Positions 1 to 8,516 of a stretch of 10,904 nucleotides of DNA are shown piece by piece (within the stretch, counting starts at the first letter, position 1; every line of letters begins with the position of its first letter). The position numbers and the translations under genes were made by a program. The notes under the pieces were generated by a model. It saw only the letters and a program-made list of their open reading frames with translations, ran no database searches and had not been told where the DNA came from. The stretch is from positions 1 to 10,904 of the forward strand of contig JAABOA010000794.1 of NCBI GenBank assembly GCA_015680635.1. Reading direction: 5' to 3'. This DNA comes from Lunasporangiospora selenospora. Its lineage: Eukaryota > Mortierellomycota > Mortierellomycetes > Mortierellales > Mortierellaceae.

Positions 1-76
1 GGGGGGGGGGTCCTTCTTTGCTTGGGCTACAGGATTGAACAGTTGGGAGTCAATGGTTTTCCAAAAAAGAGATGTG

Positions 77-106
77 GAAAGAGAGAGAGAGAGAGAAAGA
101 GAAGAT
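77..106. repeat. GA microsatellite
   Basis: A short purine tract built around about eight GA units, interrupted by AAAG. It is one of many GA/CT simple repeats in the window. Confidence 0.8.
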
Positions 107-191
107 AAATAAGGGATGAGATGCAGTTCTGGAGTGGTCAGCATACAGATCCAACCGGGACATTAGGGTCGTTGGTCTTGTTACAAGCGGC

Positions 192-218
192 TCTCTTTCG
201 TTCTCTCTCTCTCTTTCA

Positions 219-250
<32 letters not shown>

Positions 251-268
251 CTCTTTTCCTCTCTCTCG
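192..268. repeat. CT-rich simple repeat
   Basis: An imperfect tract of CT, TTTCT and CTTTCT units on the + strand about 75 bases long. Its polarity is opposite to the GA tract at 77-106 and to the purine-rich DNA that follows it. Confidence 0.75.
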
Positions 269-1298
269 ATCCAGCACGGTACGGATTCCAGCAAATGGCA
301 GGACCATCTGTATTACCTCCGTGAGAAATGGAAGAGAAAAAGAGCAAGCAGCAAATAGAGGCAGGATGTCTTTTTTTTTATCTCAATGGTCAGGATGCAA
401 TGTTAGACAGACAGGCAGGCCGGTTGAGAGCGGTTTCGTCCGTGAAAAAGGTCGACTGATAGGTCGTTGATTCCAGTAGACGTGGTTTGGCGTAGGTCGA
501 AGGGGAAGTAGGATAGGGAAAGAGAGACGGTGAGGAATCGCAGCAAGGCAGGGCAGGCGCGATGGACAATGGAAAAGAAGGAGATGCAAAGAAAGAGAAG
601 AGAGGAAAAAAAGGGTGGTCAGTCGTTAAAAAGAGTGTTGAAATAGAGGCAGGCAGGTCGCGATGCAGGCACAATTGATCCCAATCACGCGGCCCATGGC
701 ATACCCGTTCGGGAACGCAGTGACTACAAAAAAGACTGAAGGAAGGAAGGGTTGGATGCAGCGCAGGCACAACCAGGGGGAAGCAGGCAGCTGAGAGAGT
801 CGCGTGAAGAGCGGAGACCACAGTAGAGGCCTGGTTGTGAATCGGGGCGGGGGGGGCGAGCACGAGAAGGGGCAGGGAGAAAGGGATGTGGATGCAACGG
901 ATTGGGTGTGCAGGCCACGCTGGATGAACAGCAAAAACGATGTAAAAAAGAACAAAGAAAGAAATGAAATGTGGATGCGGAGGATGGATGGAGTGAGTGA
1001 CAATTGAAAGAGATTCAGAAAAAAGGACGGCTTCCAAAAGAGGATGATGACGGGGCGAGGAGACAAAGCGTGCCTGAAGACCTGAAGGAACGCAAGAAGA
1101 AAGGGGGATGAGATGGGATGGACCCGCCTGACATCATCCATCCGCTTAATCATCCCTGCCTATTGTCACCATCCCAGGTCTTCTCTCTTCCGCTCTCTCA
1201 TCCTCTCTGGAGCTGGCATCCTCCACAACTCCACTACCATGATGAGACAACCCATCTACATCCCCTTCTTTGTCCTGTACCCACGCGCTCATCACACC

Positions 1299-1317
1299 CT
1301 CTCTCTCTCTCTCTCTC
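1299..1317 (+). repeat. CT repeat in the complex I promoter
   Basis: Nine perfect CT units about 165 bases upstream of the complex I start codon. CT-rich DNA on the coding strand also directly precedes the transcribed leader of the second gene in this window, so this tract is probably part of the core promoter rather than random. Promoter use is inferred. Confidence 0.7.
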
Positions 1318-1321
1318 ACCC

Positions 1322-1329
1322 TACGTCAC
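1322..1329 (+). promoter_or_regulatory. CRE-like site upstream of the complex I gene
   Basis: The sequence TACGTCAC sits immediately after the CT repeat and about 155 bases before the start codon. TACGTCA is a near match to the ATF/CREB bZIP site TGACGTCA. A single 8-base match can occur by chance, so only the position next to the pyrimidine tract makes it worth listing. Confidence 0.3.
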
Positions 1330-1482
1330 TGTATTTTTGACGCTCATACTGCAATCTCTCTTCCGTGCTGTCCTTTGCAGCCCGTAGCCCGTGCAAGCTG
1401 TTACAAAAGTTTTTAACCAAAGGATCGGATTTCCGTCTGCCATTCCGCATCCTTCTCCTGCTCCTCCTTCTCTTCCACCATC

Positions 1483-2997
1483 ATGATCGCCCCGCGCATC
1501 GCCACCGCAGCCCTCCGCGCCGCTTCGACCCGAGGTACGCAGGACCAGGATCCATACAATGTTCATTTGCACCAAAATCTCTGCTGCCCGTTTCGGTAGC
1601 AGCTGCACTGATCGGCTCCGGAGCTCTCGGAGGAATCAGATTCAGACTTCATTTCCGGGCCTCGGATCATATCCCCGGCCTCTTCATCATGACCTGCCTT
1701 TTCACATCCCACTCGCTCGTATCCTCCGAGCCCGTCTTTATCGTTCCTTGTCCACGTCTTGTTCATCTCTCCTCCTCCTTTCTTTTCTCATCGGCCTCCT
1801 TTCCATACATCTCCGCGCGTCAATCGACCTGGCCTAGTCATCATCCGGTGCCCATTTTTCTCTAATCATTAACTAACATCTCGCCTCTCTCTTTTATCAT
1901 TGTCTTTATTCATATAAAAATACATTTTATTGGAACTCTGCTTGGACCTATTCTGATACTTCACATAGCTATCCCCACGGCCAGGATCCCAGCTGTGGCT
2001 GTCGCTCGCACCTGGTTCCACTCTTCTGCCGTGTCTAACAATGGTATGCGTCCGGGATTATACTTTTTTTTTCTTCGATCGTGAAACTAGTGCTACGTGG
2101 TCTACTCCACTCGACTTGGTTTTGTTCGGCCAGTCTACTAAAAATCAAAAACAAAAATACGCGCCATGATTCTCGCCTTGTTTCTATCCGCGACTCTACG
2201 CAACTATTATCAACCAGGCCAGGGACCCAGGATCCACGAAGGCGCCAACCCCAATGTCAAAACGACCGTGACAGAGATGCACGAGTACGGCAAATACTTG
2301 ACCTCGGTCCTTCCTAAATATATTCAGCAGTTCTCTGTCTACAAGGACGAGCTCACGATCTACATTGCGCCCAACACGCTCCTGCCCGTCATGGAGTTCT
2401 TGCGTGACCACACCAACTCCCAGTTCAAGCAGGTCATGGATGTCTGCGGTGTTGACTTTCCTTCGCGCGAGAACCGCTTCGAGGTTGTGTACAACTGCCT
2501 TTCCGTCCGCTTCAACGGCCGTATTCGCGTCAAGACCTACGCCAACGAGGTCTCGCCCGTGCCCTCTTTGACAGGTCTCTTCAACAGTGTCAACTGGTTC
2601 GAGCGTGAGGCCTGGGACATGTACGGCATCTTCTTTACAGGACACCCGGATCTTCGTCGTATCTTGACCGACTACGGCTTTGAGGGTCATCCTCTCCGGA
2701 AGGATTTCCCACTTACGGGATATGTCGAGGTCCGTTATGACGATGAGAAGAAGCGCGTCGTGGTCGAGCCTGTTGAGTTGGCACAGGCCTTCCGCAACTT
2801 TGAGAGTGCCGCTTCCCCTTGGGAGCAGGTTGGGTAAGTGAAATCATCTTTATCATACTTGTCGATACTTGTCGCTTTCTGGATTCATTGGGACCTGTCC
2901 GATTCCCCATTGCTAACTTGCATCGTTGTTTCTTTCTGCTAGACCTGGTCGTGATGACAAGCCTGCTCTTCCTGAGCCAGAGACTCCCAAGGCCTAA
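1483..2997 (+). CDS. NDUFS3: NADH:ubiquinone oxidoreductase (complex I) 30-kDa subunit, NDUFS3/NuoC type, four exons
   Basis: Nuclear gene for the 30-kDa (49 kDa-partner) subunit of the peripheral arm of mitochondrial complex I, which passes electrons from NADH to ubiquinone. Exons read 1483-1534, 1969-2043, 2218-2833 and 2943-2997, joining in frame to 265 aa plus TAA; the human protein is about the same length. The first two exons encode an Arg/Ala/Ser-rich presequence without acidic residues ([15 protein letters not shown]..., then [10 protein letters not shown]), typical of matrix import, with processing likely near residue 34. The family signature lies at residues 171-206: [26 protein letters not shown] and LRKDF, followed by [15 protein letters not shown] and PVELAQAFR. 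Introns are 434, 174 and 109 nt, all GT-AG. In each, the AG used is the first one after a good branch point (ACTAAC at 1872, TACTAAA at 2136, GCTAAC at 2912). The start has A at -3. No odd residues were seen. The symbol follows the human/fungal orthologue. Confidence 0.97.
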
Positions 2998-3029
2998 AAA
3001 GAGGTCTCTCGGACTCTTTGTTGCCTTTA

Positions 3030-3067
3030 ATTCTCTCTCTCTCTCCCTTTCTCTCTCTCTCTCTCCT
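3030..3067 (+). repeat. CT repeat in the 3' region of the complex I gene
   Basis: An interrupted CT tract that begins about 33 bases after the stop codon and so probably lies within the 3' untranslated region of the mRNA. Confidence 0.75.
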
Positions 3068-3258
3068 CAATGCTTGACCAATTTCTACGTCTCCATCTTA
3101 TCCTCCACTCCCTTTCTCAATCACGACACTTTTTGCCAGACGCCAGCTCTATTTCTACCCTCCCTTGTGCGCATCCTGTATACTTTGCCTTTTACCTCTA
3201 GACTGTAGACAGTGCAGCAGAAGGATCATCCTTTCGGGCTCCAGTCTGCAGCTCCATC

Positions 3259-3279
3259 CATAAATGTTGAAAAAAAAAA
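3259..3279 (+). terminator. Possible poly(A) signal of the complex I gene
   Basis: An AATAAA-like hexamer (ATAAAT, 3260-3265) is followed within five bases by a run of ten A. It lies about 260 bases past the stop codon, a reasonable 3' UTR length. Fungal poly(A) signals are degenerate, so this is only a candidate. Confidence 0.3.
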
Positions 3280-3639
3280 CGGCCCAATCATTAATTATTT
3301 GCTTGGTACCTCTGGCTTATTACCCCTGATGGTCTACGGGCCGTTGAAATTGTTTTCTTTTGTCTGGTATTCTTGGACGAATGGAGAGAGTAAAAAAGCG
3401 TGGCATGTGCTCGAGGAAATGTACACTATTTGGAGATGGGAGCGGATAATAGTATGACCTGGTATTGTGTGTGTGTATATTTGTGTTTGCACTTTGATTC
3501 CAAAGCAACGGCCGTTGCAGGGTCCAATTGGCAGGAGAGGACGGGACCAGCGCAAGAGAGGACACGGCCTTTCTGGAAAAGTGATCTACGATCTCGCTCG
3601 ACACTGGCCTCACATTTGGGTGAATGGGGAGGGGACTGT

Positions 3640-3809
3640 TATTGTCTGTGTTCTCTCTCGCTCTCGCTCTCTCTGTCTTGACTTTTTCCGTCCTACTCTC
3701 ACTCTCACTCTTCTCTTCTCTACTCTCTCACTCTCTCTCTCCCACTCTTTTCTCTCTCGCTCTCTCTCTCTCCCACTCCCACACACTCCCACACACACAC
3801 ACACACACA

Positions 3810-3880
<71 letters not shown>

Positions 3881-3892
3881 TCTCTCTCTCTC
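3640..3892. repeat. Compound CT/CA microsatellite
   Basis: About 250 bases of almost pure pyrimidine or alternating CA on the + strand. The left part is imperfect CT. The core from 3790 is ordered (CA) about 11 units, (CT) about 24 units, (CA) about 10 units and (CT) about 6 units. Pyrimidine-rich but more complex sequence continues to about 4050. It sits between two genes of the same orientation. Confidence 0.95.
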
Positions 3893-4328
3893 AAGTCTTC
3901 CTACTTCTCACTCCATTCATCAGCTCATCACTCTTTTTCATCTCCATTCCATCTCTCCGTCCTCCTTCCACTCTCCATTGCCGTCTCCCCATTTCGCCAC
4001 ACCGCCACGCTCCTACTCTGCACTCCGCCCAGTCCCAGCAATCTCCCTTCGTCCTGACTTGTGCCCTGGCTTTGCCTTGTCCCACTAGGGAATCCATTGT
4101 CTGATCAGCATCTCATTCCTCGGGCTTTTTCCACACATTCTTTTTTTCTTTTTTTCTTTTGTCTGCTCAATATACCACCTCAGCAAGTGCTGCTTGCCCA
4201 TTACACCATTGAGCAGGAAGGGGAAGGAGTGCAACTGAGGAGGAGGAGGGGGGTGTACTGTCGCCTTTCTCGTCTCGAGGCCACCTCTGAGCAGAGCTCC
4301 TTCTCTCTATCATCATTTCGTTCCTTCT

Positions 4329-4379
4329 TTATCCTTTTTTTCTCTCTCTCCACTCTCTTTCTCTCCTCTCCTTTTCCCT
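4329..4379 (+). promoter_or_regulatory. Pyrimidine tract, probable core promoter of the CaaX-protein gene
   Basis: A CT-rich tract ends sharply at about 4379 and is replaced by an A/C/G-rich, T-poor leader (AACCCCAAGAAAGAG...) that runs to the start codon at 4496. This switch from CT-rich to A-rich is a common layout around fungal transcription starts, so transcription may begin near 4380 and give a leader of about 115 nt. No TATA box was seen. Confidence 0.45.
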
Positions 4380-4495
4380 AACCCCAAGAAAGAGCGAGAG
4401 AAAAGAGTCGTAAAGAACCTAGCCGATAAACACAAACCTCCATACCAACCACACGGCACCCTTCTTGATCAGCAGGCCAGAAAAGAACAATTACA

Positions 4496-6721
4496 ATGAA
4501 TGTACAGGCAAGTTTCCAGGGGATGGGGACCCAACATGAGTTTGGACTGCATGTGAATGACCTCTTGTTTCCATTTCCTCGGAGGCCCCCCTCGCCTTCG
4601 CTGTATGGTGCAGAGGCTCCATAAACTTTGAAGCAAAACGATACTTCCCCCTGGTGCTGACAAAGTGTTTCTCTCTCCTGCTCGGCTCTGTAGACACTCG
4701 AGGTGCTGACCCCGCCAGACCACGAGGATATGTATGCGTCCACCTTGGTAAGTGTTCCCCATCCCTTGGGCCCTATCTCTTTGGCCCCAACTCGCTGCCT
4801 GACGCTTGGCACTTTGTTGCCATGCTCTGCATTGAGCGATGGGTGCCCCGTTCCACGATCCTCTCTTCCTCCACCCCGCCCGAGGAAGGAATAAAGAAGC
4901 GAAGAGAGCGCTGCAAAAGAGCGGGAGAGAAAGAAGGGCCGCATGCAATGTGAGAGCGTCCGCTTATTTTTATAAGATGCATTGGGCTTGCCGCTCACTC
5001 TTTTTAATCCCCCATCCCCATCCCCTTCCCCTTCCCCTTCCCTCTCTCTTTCTCTCTCTCTCCTTTTGTAGAACCAGAATGAGCCTATTGGTCGGCCATA
5101 CGAGTCGCGGATCCCGGTTCCCAGAGCAAGGCGCCCGACAGGGGAGAGCGTCCAGCGACCAATGCCAAAGGCTCGCCGAGCAACGGGCGAGAGCATCTAC
5201 CGGGATAAGGAGCCACAAGTTACCCAACCAACCACCGGTAGGCCCAGAGCCACTACGACCTCAACACCATCCCCCGTAGCTATGGCCAAGACAAGATCCA
5301 CACCCTCGACTCCACGACCAATCCCAAAAAGCAAGGCAACGAGCGGCAAGACGGCGGCATTCTCAGCATCTTCGTCGTACAACTTTGACGACCCTGATAT
5401 CAACCCGTTCCAGTCATCCACACCGTCCTCGTTCACGGCCTCGATGGAGCCGACGTTCTCCAAAATGAGACACTCAAAAGAGTTTACATCGCAGTCGCAT
5501 GACTCGGCAGGGAGCACGGTTGCTGGTGATAGCATCGATACCCCTTCTGCCCAGCGTTCGCCCATGCCATCTTCGTCCGGTGTGTCTGTTCGACCGCCCA
5601 ATTCCGGATCATCTGACACGACAATACCCACTGATACTTCTGCAGGGATCAGCCACAGCAGTTTCGACAACAGTAGCAACCACCAGAGCAGGAACAATGC
5701 TAATCACACTAGTAAACCTGTCTATGGCTTTAAGGAAGAACGTGTCAGAGATGCTTCTGTCTCTTCTCTCTCAGGATCAGGTCCAAGGCACGAAGATATG
5801 ATTGTTCCCGCACTAGCAAGAAAGATTCGGGAAAAAGGACTCCATGAATACGATGTGGTTGCCTATAGTGACGAGTACGACGCCCCTCTCTACAAAGCCC
5901 CGGGCCCTACAGGTGCAATGGGACATCCCTTTGCAAGCTATGATCGTCAATACGCACAGTCCAACCCGAACCTGGGCTACTCAAGTAGGAACGACTGGGA
6001 TATTTCAGACACTGGACAGGATGACTCGAAATTTAATAATAATGTCACCAGTCCTAGGACAGCAAGGGACTCACACAAGGAGCGGGAGCTCCCCACATCA
6101 GAAACAGCTCCAGTCGCCAGCCCGTCCACAATGAGACCAAGACAGGATACATCAAGGAAACCGGAACAATCTTGGGATACGCCTTTGACAGAATCTCGAC
6201 AAACATTCAACTCGGTCATGTCCATGGATCCAACAGAGTCGGCTGTGTCAACAAAGGAGGATAACTTTGACTTGTCGAATATTTCGCCTGCTTTGTCGGC
6301 CCGGCCAGAAAGACCGCGCCGTGCAAGGCGCAACACAGAGCGCTCAGTTAATCCACAAGATGAACAGTACATGTCTCCCTCTGAGCGACAGAGGACCGGT
6401 CCTCCCCGGCGGGAGCGTGCACGCCCGGTAGAAGTCGACATCCCTAACCGGAACAAAGCTCATGACTCTCAACAAGACTTTTATCAGGGTCTGCAAGACG
6501 AGCTATTGGAGACCCTGGCGTCTCCTAAGCGTCGTTCCAGGGACCAAGGGAACGAATCCCCTCGTTCTTATCCAGACCAGCGCAACATCACCTCACCAAC
6601 TGCAGCGAACAATAACTCGAATGCCTCATACGATAACCGATATAATACTCAACAAGCAGACCCACATGTTGGATCCCCATCCAACTACCAGCGCAGTCCC
6701 CGTCCGGGACACGATAACCAT

Positions 6722-6752
<31 letters not shown>

Positions 6753-7264
6753 ATCAACAACAACAACCTCAGCAGCAGCAGCAGCAACGATGGAACGCAG
6801 CGTCTGGCCGTATGGAAGATCCCGAGCAGATGCAGCGTGGGTATGGTAGGGAAAGGGACGAGCAGTATGCGCCACAGGATCACTATGGTATGAACCAACA
6901 GAACCAACAAGGCTATGGACAGTACAATGACCCATCCCGGTCACAAGGCTATCCACAACAAGAGTACCGACAAGATACGCAGGGAATGGACATGCACCAG
7001 GACCGCCGAGGATACCATGGCCAAGAGATGAATCATCAGTCTTCAGGCCACCGTCCAGATGACCGTGGCCGGAACCAATACCAGCAAGGTCACCAGTACC
7101 CGACTCAGATGGAGATGTCTCAATTGAGTGTAGACCCTAAGGGACGTCCTAACTTGACATCAGGCCAGCAGGGACCGCCACAAGCCATTGGCACTGGAGA
7201 CTTGGATGTTCAGAATGAGACTGTGATGAAGAAGAAAGGATCTGTCTGCTGCGTTATTATGTGA
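4496..7264 (+). CDS. Predicted prenylated (CaaX), Gln-rich, largely disordered protein, three exons
   Basis: Family not recognised. Exons 4496-4507, 4694-4747 and 5072-7264 join in frame to 752 aa, ending TGA. The C-terminus is KKKGSVCCVIM: CVIM is a CaaX box whose final Met favours farnesylation, Cys748 beside it could be palmitoylated, and the Lys run could help bind acidic membrane. Other visible parts: a duplicated PxARRxTGES motif at 39-48 and 54-63, with RRPT and RRAT matching the PKA consensus; Ser/Thr/Pro-rich disorder; an NPF tripeptide at 133-135 (the EH-domain ligand); a less repetitive block at 265-297 (starts MIVPALARKIREKG, ends DAPLYK) that looks like the only folded or conserved segment; a Gln tract at 573-594 (Q10-Y-Q4-P-Q6); and a Gln/Tyr/Gly-rich prion-like stretch to about 720. 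The start at 4496 has A at -3. If intron 1 is not spliced as drawn, the start would be Met17 (4730). A membrane scaffold role is inference. Confidence 0.85.
4508..4693 (+). other. GC-AG intron after a 12-nt coding exon
   Basis: The boundary reads CAG|GCAAGT at the donor and CTCGGCTCTGTAG| at the acceptor, 186 nt apart, with GCTGAC at 4656 as a possible branch point. GC donors occur in a small minority of introns and typically keep exactly this otherwise perfect AG|GCAAGT context. Phase 0 joins ATG AAT GTA CAG to ACA CTC GAG. Shifting to the nearby GT (4512) changes the phase and produces a stop early in exon 3. Confidence 0.6.
4748..5071 (+). other. Second intron of the CaaX-protein gene
   Basis: A phase-0 intron of 324 nt, with donor TTG|GTAAGTG and acceptor CCTTTTGTAG|AAC. 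The last 65 bases are an unusually long C/T tract with six C-runs at 5009-5042 followed by CT repeats. Removing it joins ACC TTG to AAC CAG AAT GAG, in frame with the long exon 3. Confidence 0.85.
6722..6787 (+). repeat. CAA/CAG repeat encoding polyglutamine
   Basis: Twenty Gln codons in 22 positions, interrupted by one TAT (Tyr) and one CCT (Pro). The first 14 Gln codons are CAA, the next five are CAG and the last is CAA. The tract is in frame in exon 3 and encodes residues 573-594 of the CaaX protein. Confidence 0.95.
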
Positions 7265-8495
7265 GAGAGGAAAGAATGAATGAAAAGATTGGCCGAGAGA
7301 GGGAGGTGGAGGGTGGGGGTTTGTTTGTTTAATCAGTGCTTGCTCCTTTAAAATGAAAAAAAAGAGGTAATCCTTTTTTGTTTGAATCAAAAACTATCAA
7401 AAACTAATAATAATACATACTTTTCAAAAACAAAAACCCCTCTGCCAAATTATCCAAAGTATTGAAGGTCTAATACTTAGTTGCAGTCTCAGTCCAAAGC
7501 AGCCTACCAGTTCCCAATAATCAGTCCCTTTGTGACACGCCCCCCCCCCTCCCTTCTCTCCCTAATTCAGTTCTACAACGGCGCCCAAACAGCCTGATCA
7601 ATAGCTGTGGAGCATCCCTAAAGGAATAAGGTCCGAGCACCCTGAAGAGTGGGTCGATCAAGGACTCTGAAGGGTCTGTGTAACTGCCACCAAATCAGCA
7701 ACCTTTCCGGCTTCAAAATATTTTCCCAGACCGACAGAAAGTGTCTGTGTCAATGTCAGGGAGGGGGAGGGGGAAGAGAGCAAAGAAGCAAAGACTACAG
7801 AAGGTTGGTCCTTTCGTATGATGCTACTGTTGGAATGTTTTGATTCTACATCAAGTAACTGTTCCGGTATGTTGTTGTTTGAGATTAATAGTAGGACCTA
7901 TCAGGCAATTTTCAGATTGGCAAACCGCAAGGCTCTTGGGCTATCCAATGGACTATTGCAGTGTATTGAGCATGGATTCACTTTTTTATTTCCATTTCCG
8001 TGACTCTATTTCCAGTATGCTTCTATGCCATGAAGAGAACGCCAAAAATCAAAAAATACAGCCCTCTAACTCTCCCCGTTCGATCAACCTGAACATGCTA
8101 AACGGGCAGGAGTCCAAATGTCAAAACGCTTGGCTTGGCTTTTGCATCCTTGTTACCTCGTCCTCCGCCTTCTCCATCCCTGTCATCATCATCTCACTCT
8201 CGCCCGCTCCTCCACACCGAATCCATCTGACTTGCAATCTCCTTGTTCTCTCACAACATTGTCATTCACGCCTGCATACCTCCCCTTTTGCTCGTAAAAC
8301 TAACCAACGACTGTGTACGCCAACATGGACTCTAATTGCCATAGTCTCTCTTGGGCCATCGCGTCAAGGTGTGAATTGAACCACCTAAGACAAGGAATAT
8401 TGGAAAGAGAGCGGTGAAGAGATATTATTAGAGTCAGGGCAGTGAGGAAAAAACTAAAAAAAGACAAACAAGATAGCCAACCGCAGGATAGTGGA

Positions 8496-8516
8496 CGTCA
8501 TGACGAATACATGACG
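8496..8516. promoter_or_regulatory. Cluster of CRE half-sites
   Basis: A 10-base palindrome CGTCATGACG (8496-8505), preceded by GA so that it also contains GACGTCA, is followed five bases later by another CATGACG (8510-8516). TGACG is the half-site recognised by ATF/CREB bZIP factors. It is 1.6 kb from the nearest supported promoter, so function is doubtful. Confidence 0.2.

Larger units (their letters stand above)
1..1482. other. Upstream intergenic region of the complex I gene
   Basis: No gene is supported here. The stretch opens with a run of ten G. From about 320 to 1110 the + strand is strongly purine-rich (GA, GAAAG and GGAAGG patterns); from about 1140 to 1480 it becomes pyrimidine-rich. 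The long open frames on the minus strand (for example 390-1037) are low-complexity Pro/Ser/Phe/Leu strings of the kind produced by reading CT-rich DNA. A CCAATCA box lies at 681-687 and an ATTGG (CCAAT on the minus strand) at 901-905; CCAAT boxes are bound by the HAP/NF-Y complex in fungi, but whether these are used is unknown. The last few hundred bases should contain the promoter and leader of the complex I gene. Confidence 0.6.
2998..4495. other. Intergenic region between the complex I gene and the CaaX-protein gene
   Basis: No gene is supported. It contains the 3' untranslated region of the complex I gene (to perhaps 3280), CT repeats, a large compound CT/CA microsatellite, and the pyrimidine-rich promoter plus leader of the next gene. 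Open frames here are translations of microsatellites (Ser-Leu or Thr-His strings) and are not genes. Confidence 0.7.

Noticed and set aside
708-715. TTCGGGAA, a two-unit heat-shock-element-like match
   Set aside because: Functional elements normally need three or more GAA/TTC units; only two are present and the site is nearly 800 bases from a gene start.
390-1037. A 215-codon minus-strand open frame (and an overlapping 175-codon frame at 626-1153)
   Set aside because: The translations are Pro/Ser/Phe/Leu-rich strings from pyrimidine-rich DNA, two frames are open at once, and no domain or presequence is visible.
1365-1865. A 166-codon + strand frame across the first exon and intron 1 of the complex I gene
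   Set aside because: It is in a different frame from the presequence exon and runs through an intron with clear donor, branch point and acceptor.
2166-2217. Starting the complex I protein at the ATG at 2166
   Set aside because: This ATG lies inside intron 2. The spliced upstream exons provide a proper mitochondrial presequence and bring the length to that of the family.
3790-3892. CA/CT blocks considered as a CRISPR-like or telomere-like array
   Set aside because: They are plain dinucleotide repeats with no spacers and no telomeric unit.
4378-5196. A 272-codon minus-strand open frame opposite the start of the CaaX-protein gene
   Set aside because: It includes an Arg-Glu repeat from a GA microsatellite and lies antisense to exons and introns that splice in frame; no recognisable protein features.
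7840-8379. A 179-codon + strand open frame in the gene-poor region
   Set aside because: Its composition is irregular (scattered Cys, His and Ser/Pro), with no domain, promoter or leader; a frame of this length can arise by chance in a window this size. Could be reconsidered with transcript data.
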